From NCBI RefSeq assembly GCF_026650985.1, contig NZ_CP086239.1:3162001-3226000 (forward strand): a stretch of 64,000 nucleotides of DNA, written 5' to 3'. The notes beneath the pieces are model-generated. The model was not told where the DNA came from, searched no databases, and saw nothing but the letters and a program-made list of their open reading frames with translations. Shown here piece by piece: positions 26,081 to 34,350 of this stretch. The position numbers and the translations under genes are program-made. Numbering within the stretch: the first letter of the stretch is position 1; the number at the start of each line of letters is the position of its first letter. Origin of the DNA: Clostridium estertheticum (GTDB lineage Bacteria > Bacillota > Clostridia > Clostridiales > Clostridiaceae).

Positions 26081-26716
26081 CTAAATTACTTTTACTCTCG
26101 TACAAATATGGGTCACAGATTCATCATGGGTAACTATAACTATAGTTTTCCCCTGTTCATTTAGTAATTTTAATAAACCTAGTATCTTATTTTTATTTTC
26201 TTCATCAAGGGATCCCGTGGGTTCATCAGCTAAAATAATATCGCAAGGTTTCACCATTATTCTTGCAATTGAAACTCTTTGTTGCTCCCCTCCACTTAAC
26301 TCATATACTTTTCTCTTTTCATAACCTTGTAGCCCAACATCATCTAAAGCTTTAATTACTTTTTCATGTTTCTGCGCAGAACTAATTTTAATATATTTCA
26401 TAGCTATATTAAGGTTATATTCAACAGTAGAATTATCTATTAAAGCAAAATTTTGAAATAAATACCCTATTTTTTCACGGATCATTTTTGGTGTTTTCTT
26501 ATTTGTAGGAGTTAATCCTGAAACACCATGGATAATTAATTCACCATCATCAAAATCTTCTATTAATCCAATTATGTTAAGCAACGTACTTTTACCTTTT
26601 CCACTAACTCCCTTTATAGCAATAATCTCACCATTTTTAACACTTAAATTAAATTTATTTAATATCATTTTTTTTCCGTAACATTTTGTGACATTCTTAA
26701 GTTCTATAATATTCAT
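26081..26716 (-). CDS. ABC transporter ATPase, bacteriocin-export (lactococcin 972) type
   Basis: This 211-residue ATPase has Walker A GVSGKGKSTLLN, Q-loop LFQNFALIDNSTVEYNL, signature YELSGGEQQRVSIARI and Walker B ILADEPTGSLD. It starts three bases after the permease stop, so the two form one transporter. This pairing of a MacB-like ATPase with a long permease is found in lactococcin 972-type bacteriocin loci. Position and fold suggest peptide export or self-protection; the substrate is not known. Confidence 0.85.
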   Translation of the reverse strand: MNIIELKNVTKCYGKKMILNKFNLSVKNGEIIAIKGVSGKGKSTLLNIIGLIEDFDDGELIIHGVSGLTPTNKKTPKMIREKIGYLFQNFALIDNSTVEYNLNIAMKYIKISSAQKHEKVIKALDDVGLQGYEKRKVYELSGGEQQRVSIARIMVKPCDIILADEPTGSLDEENKNKILGLLKLLNEQGKTIVIVTHDESVTHICTRVKVI

Positions 26717-26719
26717 CTA

Positions 26720-28315
26720 TTATCCCCTCTTTATAACCTTAATAATATTCCTTTTCTCAATTTTTTTAATACTTATGGCTGAAATTATTATATCCATAAC
26801 TAATGCCCCCATAAAAATGCTCCAACTATTATCAGGTTTCACACCATTTTTAACGATTATAAAAATGGCTATTATAATCCATGAAAATAACATTTTCAAA
26901 TAATAGTCTCTGTACTTATCATAATATTTATATCCATGAAAAGTTTTAATAACTAATAATTGTTTATTTTCTTCAAAGTAATTAAATGTATTTTGCAGTA
27001 TAATAAAAATAATTATCATTATACACAAAAACATTACAACTGAAATCACAAAAAGTTTTTGTTTTAAATTATAAATCTCAACTGATACTTCATCATACAC
27101 AGAATAGACATTAACTAATTTATTATAAATTCCTAATTCCTTCGCTTTATTTTCAAATGTCCCTTGAGGATTATCTCTATTAGTACTTTTAAATTTAAAT
27201 GGACCCCCTTCTTCTCCAGCTACCTTAGCATAATCATGCAAGTCTCCGTTACTTTCTGTTATTACCATTAAAAGTGGATCTGTTACCATATTTCCATATT
27301 TAGAGTTTACATCTATATCATAAGAAAACAACTTTTGATTATCTTTGCTCCATATTATTTTTATATCTTTTCCTAAATGTGAGAAGAAATTTTTTATTTC
27401 TTTTTCTGAGTTTATATATCTATGTGGAATAATTATTATACTGTCTCTTTCTGATTCTAAAATATTTATTTTTTTATTATTAATATCATAAAATTTATTA
27501 TTTATTAAATAATTAGGATTAACAGTTGCAAATGCTTTAACCAGCTTAGGTATGTCAGCATCTTTATTCAGTTCCATACTTTGTTGAGTAAAATCATTAA
27601 AATCTGCCAATATACTACCTTTAGCATTCAAATAAAGATATAATTTTTTCAATTTCAAATTAAATGCATCTGATTGGAGTTCTTCATAGTCTTTTGCTTT
27701 AAGACCACCTATAAATGCATAGTCCTTTGTTTTTTCCCATTTTTCAAAAGACGTATTATAAAATGACTTAATTGAATCATATTCATTTAATGATATTGAT
27801 GAAACTAATATAAAAATAATTATAAATATAGTCTTTAAAATGCTATTAAAATTCACAATAGCTTTCATGTTTTTTTTATTCTTTATCATATTAGAAATAG
27901 TAATTCTAGATATGTATATATATGGGATAGATAAAAACACAAATGAAATTACTAATTGAATTATTAAGCTCATACAAACTTTAAATATAAAAGAATTTAG
28001 ATAATTAGAATATCCCTTTAACATAATAATAAACATTAAAATATCTATAATTACATTTATTGTCAATTGAAGTATCATTAAGTTTGTAATATCTTTTATC
28101 CAAATGTCTACGGTTGTAAATCCCAACATTTTCTTTATCCCAAACTCTTTATAAGAGTTTAATAATTTATAAAAAACAATTAAAATTAGAATAACATACA
28201 TTATTATTACTATATAAACTTGCATCCAATTAGCACTTTTATCTTTAATATTTAACAATATAAAAAATGAGCTTATTGAAATAATTGACAAAATTATTGC
28301 AAATATTTTTTTCAA
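26720..28315 (-). CDS. Bacteriocin-associated integral membrane protein (DUF1430-like permease)
   Basis: This 531-residue protein has an N-terminal helix, three to four further helices by residue 180, a large extracytoplasmic domain (about 190-410) and helices at the C-terminus ending KRNIIKVIKRG. This is the layout of the seven-helix immunity/export proteins of lactococcin 972-like loci. It starts at TTG, six bases after AAGGAGAG. Its promoter is at 28381-28409, with a terminator-like hairpin between promoter and gene. No bacteriocin precursor with a signal peptide is seen next to it. Confidence 0.7.
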   Translation of the reverse strand: MKKIFAIILSIISISSFFILLNIKDKSANWMQVYIVIIMYVILILIVFYKLLNSYKEFGIKKMLGFTTVDIWIKDITNLMILQLTINVIIDILMFIIMLKGYSNYLNSFIFKVCMSLIIQLVISFVFLSIPYIYISRITISNMIKNKKNMKAIVNFNSILKTIFIIIFILVSSISLNEYDSIKSFYNTSFEKWEKTKDYAFIGGLKAKDYEELQSDAFNLKLKKLYLYLNAKGSILADFNDFTQQSMELNKDADIPKLVKAFATVNPNYLINNKFYDINNKKINILESERDSIIIIPHRYINSEKEIKNFFSHLGKDIKIIWSKDNQKLFSYDIDVNSKYGNMVTDPLLMVITESNGDLHDYAKVAGEEGGPFKFKSTNRDNPQGTFENKAKELGIYNKLVNVYSVYDEVSVEIYNLKQKLFVISVVMFLCIMIIIFIILQNTFNYFEENKQLLVIKTFHGYKYYDKYRDYYLKMLFSWIIIAIFIIVKNGVKPDNSWSIFMGALVMDIIISAISIKKIEKRNIIKVIKRG

Positions 28316-28333
28316 TGTAATCTCTCCTTAAAT

Positions 28334-28363
28334 AAAAACCAAGTAAATAAATCTACTTGGTTT
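28334..28363 (-). terminator. Terminator-like hairpin in the leader of the ABC operon
   Basis: On the minus strand AAACCAAGTA and TACTTGGTTT form a ten-base stem with a seven-base loop, followed by TTTTTATTT. It lies after the promoter at 28381-28409 and before the ribosome binding site of the permease gene, so it may attenuate the operon. It may alternatively stabilise the 5' end of the mRNA. Confidence 0.6.
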
Positions 28364-28380
28364 CAAAATTTGATACTACA

Positions 28381-28409
28381 ATTATATATAGCATACAATT
28401 AAACTTCAA
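28381..28409 (-). promoter_or_regulatory. Promoter of the ABC operon
   Basis: On the minus strand TTGAAG (28404-28409) and TATAAT (28381-28386) are 17 bases apart. The expected start is at about 28375, giving a leader of only some 60 bases that consists mostly of the hairpin. Confidence 0.6.
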
Positions 28410-28550
28410 CACTAAATTCCTTAAATGTCATTATTCAGACATAAACAGAAGACCAAAATAGAATTTACCATTTATTAAGAATGTTGATAATAGTTATTAA
28501 ATTAGTATATAATATTTATATACTATTAACTAAAGAAGGGACGTTTTTAT

Positions 28551-29498
28551 ATGAGAACAAAAGGAAATAAAATTTCTATAATTGGAGCAGGTTTTGTAGG
28601 TTCTACTACAGCTTTTGCTCTAATGACTAGTGGACTTGCATCTGAAATTGTAATTGTAGATATAAATAAGGATAAAGCTGAAGGAGAGGCGATGGATTTA
28701 TCACATGGTGCTTCTTTCGTAAAACCTATAGATATAACTTCCGGAGAATATGCCGATACAAAAGATTCAGATATAGTAATTATTACAGCAGGAATTAGTT
28801 TAAAACCAGGAGAAACAAGACTTAATTGTATAGCGAATAATTTTAAAGTATTCCAAAGTATAATTCCAGAGGTTGTAAAATACAGCCCTGATTCTATATT
28901 AGTAATAGTATCAAACCCTGTGGATATATTAACTTATATAGCCTATAAGCTTTCAGGCTTTCCAAGTAATAGAGTAATTGGATCAGGTACGGTTCTCGAT
29001 ACTTCAAGACTTAAATATCTTCTTAGTCAGCGTTTCGAAGTTGACGCTAGGAATATCCATACCTATATAATGGGTGAGCATGGCGATTCCGAAATAGCTA
29101 CTTGGAGTTTAACTAGTATTGCAGGTATGAATATTGATGAGTACTGTACTATTAGTTCTAAAACATGTAATGATGATATGAAGTCTACTATACATAATGA
29201 TGTAAAAAGAGCAGGATATAAAGTCCTTGAAAAAAAAGGTGCAACCTATTATGCTGTAGCTCTAGCCGTAAAAAGGATAGTTGAGGCAATATTAAGTAAT
29301 GAAAACTCTATTCTTACAGTGTCCTCTCTACTAAAAGGTGAATATGGAATAGAGGATGTTTATATGGGAGTTCCAACAATTCTAGGTAGAGAAGGAGTAA
29401 AGAAAATATTACAAGTTAACCTCAATGAAGATGAAAACAATCAACTTGCCGAATCTGCCAAGGTACTAAAATCAATTATAAAAGAATCAAAAATATAA
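28551..29498 (+). CDS. L-lactate dehydrogenase-family 2-hydroxyacid dehydrogenase
   Basis: This 315-residue NAD-dependent enzyme has the cofactor motif [40 protein letters not shown], and the catalytic histidine His177 in IMGEHGDSE with Arg90 as substrate anchor. In lactate dehydrogenases the specificity loop reads QKPGETR; here it is SLKPGETRL, so Leu84 replaces the glutamine known as Gln102 in LDH numbering. The enzyme may prefer bulkier or more hydrophobic 2-keto acids than pyruvate, which is why I give no ldh symbol. It is divergent from the ABC operon and ends at a strong terminator. Confidence 0.85.
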   Translation: MRTKGNKISIIGAGFVGSTTAFALMTSGLASEIVIVDINKDKAEGEAMDLSHGASFVKPIDITSGEYADTKDSDIVIITAGISLKPGETRLNCIANNFKVFQSIIPEVVKYSPDSILVIVSNPVDILTYIAYKLSGFPSNRVIGSGTVLDTSRLKYLLSQRFEVDARNIHTYIMGEHGDSEIATWSLTSIAGMNIDEYCTISSKTCNDDMKSTIHNDVKRAGYKVLEKKGATYYAVALAVKRIVEAILSNENSILTVSSLLKGEYGIEDVYMGVPTILGREGVKKILQVNLNEDENNQLAESAKVLKSIIKESKI

Positions 29499-29543
29499 TT
29501 ACTATACTCTACTTAGTTCACAATTAAATATTTGTATATATGT

Positions 29544-29592
29544 AAATGAGGTGTCTCAAAATGATTAAAAATCATTTTGAGACACCTCATTT
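29544..29592 (+). terminator. Strong bidirectional terminator
   Basis: AAATGAGGTGTCTCAAAATG continuing AT, and its exact reverse complement, form a 22-base perfect stem with a five-base loop (TAAAA). It separates the convergent lactate dehydrogenase and CoA-transferase transcripts. Confidence 0.85.
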
Positions 29593-29645
29593 TACAGTTT
29601 GGATTATTTAACTTGCTTATCTGTTATATTATCTGCTTTTTACAT

Positions 29646-30305
29646 CTATAACCTATATACTGTTATCTTATCAGAAACTGTAAAATCAGCCTCTGTAATG
29701 CTCCGAATATCCTCAACAGTTAGGCCTTCAAACATTTCAGTAAGTACAAGCCCATTAGGCGTTACTTCGAATACTGCTTTTTCAGTAACGATAATATCAA
29801 CTACTCCCTTTCCTGTAATTGGAAGAAGACATTTTTTTAATATCTTAGATCCACTCTTACTAGAATGCTTTAATGTAGCAATAACTTTGCGAGCTCCATT
29901 TACTAAATCCATTGCACCACCCATACCTGGTGCAAATTTTCCTGGAGCAAGTGGCATAGCCCAGTTGGCAATATTGCCTTCTTGGTCTACTTCAAGTGCT
30001 CCGAGTACTGTAGCATCAACATGCCCTCCACGAATAATACAAAACGATGTGGCCAAATCAAAAACTGCAGCTCCAGGTAATAAGCTAATCGGTTGACCAC
30101 CAGAGTTTGCAACATCTGGATCTTCCTTTCCGAGTTTTGGCGTAGGACCAAACATTAAGCATCCATTTTCTGATTGCAATATTACTTCCACACCTTCAGC
30201 TAAATAATTGGCAACTGCTGTAGGCATTCCAAACCCTAAATTCACCACTTGATCATTACTTAGTTCCTTAGCTGCCCTTCGAGCAATTATTTCTCTTGCT
30301 TCCAT
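29646..30305 (-). CDS. ctfB: CoA-transferase subunit B (butyrate/acetoacetate type)
   Basis: This 219-residue beta subunit of a family I CoA-transferase carries the catalytic glutamate Glu46 in LQSENGCLMFGP, which forms the acyl-CoA thioester. Other family marks are NLGFGMPTAVANY, GGHVDATVLGALEVD and KLPITGKG-type LPITGKGVVDIIVTE. With subunit A it moves CoA between acetoacetyl-CoA and acetate or butyrate, or a related acid pair. The ATG follows AAAGGAGGTAATTAAAC. No acetoacetate decarboxylase or thiolase adjoins it, so the true acid is uncertain. Confidence 0.85.
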   Translation of the reverse strand: MEAREIIARRAAKELSNDQVVNLGFGMPTAVANYLAEGVEVILQSENGCLMFGPTPKLGKEDPDVANSGGQPISLLPGAAVFDLATSFCIIRGGHVDATVLGALEVDQEGNIANWAMPLAPGKFAPGMGGAMDLVNGARKVIATLKHSSKSGSKILKKCLLPITGKGVVDIIVTEKAVFEVTPNGLVLTEMFEGLTVEDIRSITEADFTVSDKITVYRL

Positions 30306-30339
30306 GTTTAATTACCTCCTTTGATTTATAAATAATCAG

Positions 30340-31056
30340 CTATTTGAGTTGATTAGAACTAACCCACAAATCAGTATATACTTGTTTATGCTCATCAAAT
30401 GAATATCCTTGTACAACAGCCTGTACAAATACGCTTGGTGTACCTACGCATTCAGGTTCAATACCACCAACATCAACTATTTCATTCACTTCTGCTACTG
30501 TATAATCTGCACCCATTGCCATAATTGGATTTGTATTAATGGCTAATCCACGATATTGTATATTTCCTAATCTATCTCCTTTATAACCTTTAATAAATGC
30601 AAAATCAGCCTTCAGTGGCAATTCAATTAAATACATTTTACCCTCTATTATAAGTTTTTGTTTTCCTTCTTCAACTAATGTACCTACACCTGTGGGAGTA
30701 AGCACTCCACCTAATCCAGAACCCGCTGCCCTAATCTTTTCAACAAGACTACCCATTGGAAAGTATTCAATTTCAATATCTCCGTTCTTAAATTGTTCAA
30801 GCGCAAGCTGACATGTAGCAGAATGAGCGGTAATTAATTTTTTAACTTGCTTGTTTTTGTAAAGCCTCGCAATATCAAAATCTTGACCAGGATAGGCATT
30901 AACTATTGATATTATAGTTAAATCCTTAACACCTTTTTCTACCAATTTGTCAATTGCTTTAAGTGGTGCTCCCACCCCTAGAAAGCCACCAAACATAATC
31001 GTCGCTCCATCGTGAACCTTTTCCATCACTTCATCTAAACCCATAACTTTATTCAT
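30340..31056 (-). CDS. ctfA: CoA-transferase subunit A (butyrate/acetoacetate type)
   Basis: This 238-residue alpha subunit has the family motifs MFGGFLGVGAP, the CoA-binding GSLVEKIRAAGSGLGGVLTPTGVGT and the EYFPMG strand. The ATG at 31056 follows AAGGGGAT by eight bases and gives MNKVMGLDEVMEKVHDG; six further codons upstream lack a site. It lies 34 bases before ctfB. An unusual 13-base-periodic array starts about 58 bases upstream of its ATG, which suggests dedicated regulation. Confidence 0.85.
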   Translation of the reverse strand: MNKVMGLDEVMEKVHDGATIMFGGFLGVGAPLKAIDKLVEKGVKDLTIISIVNAYPGQDFDIARLYKNKQVKKLITAHSATCQLALEQFKNGDIEIEYFPMGSLVEKIRAAGSGLGGVLTPTGVGTLVEEGKQKLIIEGKMYLIELPLKADFAFIKGYKGDRLGNIQYRGLAINTNPIMAMGADYTVAEVNEIVDVGGIEPECVGTPSVFVQAVVQGYSFDEHKQVYTDLWVSSNQLK

Positions 31057-31113
31057 GAAATTATCCCCTTTCACTAATAGTTTGTTATATAAACTTACAC
31101 TTTTCCAATGCGT

Positions 31114-31218
31114 TTTACTTCATCAACCATACTTGGAAATATTACTCTTAAATGTATACTTGAACCGTATAGTTTTATTGTATACCTAAAAGGTGTACTT
31201 TGCAACCATACTTAAAAA
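31114..31218 (-). repeat. Tandem 13-bp-periodic array upstream of ctfA
   Basis: Units begin at 31114, 31127, 31140, then after a one-base slip at 31154, 31167, 31180, 31193 and 31206. Plus-strand examples are CCATACTTGGAAA (31127), GTATACTTGAACC (31154), GTATACCTAAAAG (31180), GTGTACTTTGCAA (31193) and CCATACTTAAAAA (31206), giving a loose consensus nnATACTTnAAAn. Two neighbouring units also form a dyad GTATACCT/AGGTGTAC (31180-31198). The array lies 58-162 bases before the ctfA ATG, so it looks like a set of binding sites for one regulator. Confidence 0.55.
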
Positions 31219-31358
31219 TATTATTTTATTGATTCTAGCATTTCTCCTATCTTTTTATTATATTATATGTATTATTAACTACTTGTTATATATCTACTTG
31301 TCGCTATTTATAACTAATTCTATTTGTACTATGGCCTTTAGATTATCATCCTAAAAAA

Positions 31359-31400
31359 TACCGTAAAATCTTATATATTAATGAATAAGATTTCACGGTA
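31359..31400 (-). terminator. Terminator of the gntP-glxK operon
   Basis: TACCGTAAAATCTTA pairs with TAAGATTTCACGGTA with one mismatch; on the minus strand ATTTTTTAG follows. It lies about 75 bases after the glxK stop. Confidence 0.75.
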
Positions 31401-31474
31401 TATAATGTTTATTTTTACTCGTATAAATTTTAAAAATACAGCTGTATAAATAAATTTATACAGATATTTACCAA

Positions 31475-32617
31475 TTATAATAAGTTCATAAGTCTTATTA
31501 CATTTTCAGCTGTCTTTTCAACGTTTTCCGGTCCATTAACTAGAGCTTCCTCCATAGAAGTTACTCCTTGCATGATACCAAATATTGAATCTATTCCACT
31601 TTCATATAATATATCTATGCCTTCACCAACTCTTCCAGCTAATGCAATCACTGGCTTATTGTGCTTACTAGCAACTGCCGCAACCCCAAAAGGAGTTTTC
31701 CCATATTGAGTTTGATAATCTATACTTCCTTCTCCGGTCCAAACCATATCTGCATCTTTTACTTTTTCTTCTAGTCCAGTATATTCAATTACCATTTCAA
31801 TACCTTTTTTCAAAGTACCATTTAAAAATGCCAAAAGTCCAGCTCCAAGTCCTCCTGCTGCTCCAGCACCTGGTACATCTATAACATCTTTACCAAGTCG
31901 CCTTTTTATTATATCTGCATAGTGTTTCAAGTTATCATCTAATATTCCTACCATTTTTTGGGTGGCTCCTTTTTGTGGACCAAATACATTTGAAGCTCCT
32001 TTTTCTCCACAAAGTGGATTATTAACATCACAAGCTACTTCGATCACAACTTCTTTTAATCTAGGGTCAAAATTCTTTAAATCAATGCTATTTAGTTTTC
32101 CTAATTCTCCACCACCGAAACCTAATTCATTCCCCTGTTCATCTAATAATTTTCCACCAAGTGCTTGTACAACTCCGGCTCCACCGTCATTTGTAGCACT
32201 TCCACCAATACCTATTAATATTTTTTTTACTCCATGATTTAAACAAGCATTTATAAGCTGCCCAGTACCATAAGTTGTTGTTAATAAAGGATTCCTTTGC
32301 TCCGAAGGTATTAGCTGTATTCCACTGGCACTAGCCATTTCTAATATACCTACTTCTCCTTGTCCTAAGATACCATATTGTGCTTCTACCATATTTCCGA
32401 GCGGTCCAACTACTTTTAAAGAATATACTTTTCCATTAGTAGCATCTACTAATGACTGCATAGTTCCTTCTCCTCCATCAGCCATTGGTACATGTACACA
32501 GGTAATCTTATTATTTGCTTTTTTAATTCCTCTTTCCATTGCCGTGCAAACTTCTTTTGCTGTCATACTTTCCTTAAAAGAATCCGGTGCTAATACAATA
32601 ACTAAGTCCTGTTTCAT
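31475..32617 (-). CDS. glxK: Glycerate kinase (GlxK/GarK family)
   Basis: This 380-residue cytoplasmic kinase phosphorylates D-glycerate with ATP to 2-phosphoglycerate (or 3-phosphoglycerate in some members), feeding lower glycolysis. Motifs are LAPDSFKESMTAKEV at the N-terminus, PMADGGEGT, IGIGGSATNDGGAG and GGLGAGLLAFL and WTGEGSIDYQT. Length is normal for the family. The ATG follows TTAGGAGCG. It is 65 bases downstream of gntP, and the pair forms a glycerate uptake and activation operon. Confidence 0.9.
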   Translation of the reverse strand: MKQDLVIVLAPDSFKESMTAKEVCTAMERGIKKANNKITCVHVPMADGGEGTMQSLVDATNGKVYSLKVVGPLGNMVEAQYGILGQGEVGILEMASASGIQLIPSEQRNPLLTTTYGTGQLINACLNHGVKKILIGIGGSATNDGGAGVVQALGGKLLDEQGNELGFGGGELGKLNSIDLKNFDPRLKEVVIEVACDVNNPLCGEKGASNVFGPQKGATQKMVGILDDNLKHYADIIKRRLGKDVIDVPGAGAAGGLGAGLLAFLNGTLKKGIEMVIEYTGLEEKVKDADMVWTGEGSIDYQTQYGKTPFGVAAVASKHNKPVIALAGRVGEGIDILYESGIDSIFGIMQGVTSMEEALVNGPENVEKTAENVIRLMNLL

Positions 32618-32682
32618 ATATATCGCTCCTAACTTAACTTATATTTTTATTAGATAAATAAGTATAAATCCATATTTGCTTG

Positions 32683-33966
32683 TTATTTTAAAAATCCATA
32701 TATTATAGTTGCTGTAATCATCATAGATCCACCAACCATAGATTCATATGGAATAAGTTTCATACGTTCTTTAATTTTCATTTTTACAGAATCGGCTGAA
32801 GCATGAAAGAAATTACCATGTGGCAAATGATCAATAACTGTAGCCCCTGTATGTACCATAATCGCCGCATTTAATGGAGGTACTCCCATAGCTAATATTG
32901 CTTTTCCAAAGCTTCCAGATGCTAGAATTGCTCCTGTAGCTGTTGATGCAGTAGCTCCTGCCATTAGTATTCCTGATATCGGTGCTAAGAACACCCCTGA
33001 AATACCTGCCGAATGGATACATTGTACCACTACCGCACTTAAATTAGATTTGGAAATGACACCTGCTATTGCACCTGCACCAATTAATATTATGGCAGTA
33101 CCTGTCATTTTATTTAACCCTGAAGTGGTATATTCAACAACTTTATTAAATTGACCCATTACGATTAATCCTATTAATCCTGCAACTGGCAGTATAATCA
33201 TAGAATCAATTTTAATTTTCGCTAAAAACTGTATATGAAATATATTTCCAATAGGACTTAATGATAACAATAAAATTGCTACAATTGGCGCCACCATTGA
33301 TTTAGCAAAACTTGGCTTTTCTTTTGTATTATTTACAATTATTTCTGATTCTTTAATTAATTCACCTTTCTTACTTAACATTGTAGCAACGAAATATGTT
33401 ACTATTAACCCTACTATTGCAGGTATAAAACCATTAATCATTACTTGTGCTAGATCTAAATTAAAACCTTTTGCTACTGCTATGGTATTGGGATTAGGTG
33501 AAATTATATTTCCAGCCTTACCTCCACCTACCATCGCTAGAAGTATTGAAGATTTAGTAAGTCCAACTTTTTTACCTACGGACAATGCTATTGGCGCAAC
33601 TATAATAACTGAAACCGCAATAAATACACCTACAGCAGTTATAACCATAGTTGCAATGGCTATTGCTAAAAGAGCCTTTTTTTCGCCCAGCTTTTCGACT
33701 ATAGTTTCTGCAATTCTCTCTGCTGCACCAGACTCAATTAGAATACCTGCGAGTATTCCTGCTGCGAGTACTCGAACCACTGCCCCCATTACGCTGCTGG
33801 TACCATCAATAACAATTTGTGTTGTTTGAGCTAAACTAGCACCGCCAACTAATCCGCCTATAATAGCACCTCCAAAAAGTGCGTATACAGGACTTACCTT
33901 TCTAAATATTAAAACTATAGCAACTATTAAACCAAATATTGCTCCACTCCAATTAATCACAGCCAT
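32683..33966 (-). CDS. GntP-family permease, probable glycerate importer
   Basis: This 427-residue membrane protein of the GntP gluconate:proton symporter family has about 12 helices; ALFGGAIIGGLVGG, MVGGGKAGNIISPNPNTIAVAKGF and GATASTATGAILASGSF are family-like stretches. The ATG follows AAGGGGGAAG. Since glycerate kinase is the only partner in the operon, glycerate is the likely substrate rather than gluconate. A dyad (34011-34024) and a cre-like site (34077-34090) lie upstream. The sugar-acid regulator CdaR, often next to such genes, is encoded 24 kb away at 58435. Confidence 0.85.
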   Translation of the reverse strand: MAVINWSGAIFGLIVAIVLIFRKVSPVYALFGGAIIGGLVGGASLAQTTQIVIDGTSSVMGAVVRVLAAGILAGILIESGAAERIAETIVEKLGEKKALLAIAIATMVITAVGVFIAVSVIIVAPIALSVGKKVGLTKSSILLAMVGGGKAGNIISPNPNTIAVAKGFNLDLAQVMINGFIPAIVGLIVTYFVATMLSKKGELIKESEIIVNNTKEKPSFAKSMVAPIVAILLLSLSPIGNIFHIQFLAKIKIDSMIILPVAGLIGLIVMGQFNKVVEYTTSGLNKMTGTAIILIGAGAIAGVISKSNLSAVVVQCIHSAGISGVFLAPISGILMAGATASTATGAILASGSFGKAILAMGVPPLNAAIMVHTGATVIDHLPHGNFFHASADSVKMKIKERMKLIPYESMVGGSMMITATIIYGFLK

Positions 33967-34350
33967 TTTACTTCCCCCTTATTGTATAATGTAGTTGTAT
34001 CTTTGATAATAGATGATCTCATCTAATGTTAACCATAAATTCAATTAGATAATTTTAAAATTTGTCGCATAATATATATAACGTTTTCATAACTCCTATA
34101 TTAATAATAGTATTTTTATAAACCAGTTGATATTGGTTATTTAACATTTTTTATTGTTCATTTGCACAACAGTTAATGAATTTCTATCTTTTATGGTTAG
34201 TGATGGAATTGCTTTCTCTGGTACAAGAGATTTGATGATAAAAACAGAATTATTTATAGCTGAATGTGATAGTCGTAGTTAAAGTCTAAACAAAAATCAC
34301 AAGTTGTATTCAATACATCTACACTATAATTTTGAATAAGGAGTTTTAAA
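33967..34350. other. Divergent regulatory interval gntP / efflux gene
   Basis: Besides the dyad AGATGATCTCATCT (34011-34024) and the cre-like site at 34077-34090, the interval holds a plus-strand frame of 29 codons at 34193-34282 with no ribosome binding site, which I do not count as a gene. The promoters of both flanking genes must lie here, but none stands out. Confidence 0.4.
34077..34090 (-). promoter_or_regulatory. Candidate cre site upstream of gntP
   Basis: ATGAAAACGTTATA on the minus strand is the same 14-mer as at the ydjL operon (6980-6993) and fits the CcpA consensus in most positions. It lies about 110 bases before the gntP ATG. Confidence 0.45.

Noticed and set aside
28440-28482. 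16-codon frame (MVNSILVFCLCLNNDI) upstream of the ABC operon as a leader peptide
   Set aside because: It lies upstream of the predicted transcription start at about 28375 and lacks a ribosome binding site.
31114-31218. Short direct repeats that could suggest a CRISPR array
   Set aside because: Units are 13 bases, adjoining and diverged, with no unique spacers and no cas genes.
34193-34282. 29-codon plus-strand frame upstream of the efflux gene
   Set aside because: No ribosome binding site precedes it and the peptide matches nothing I know.
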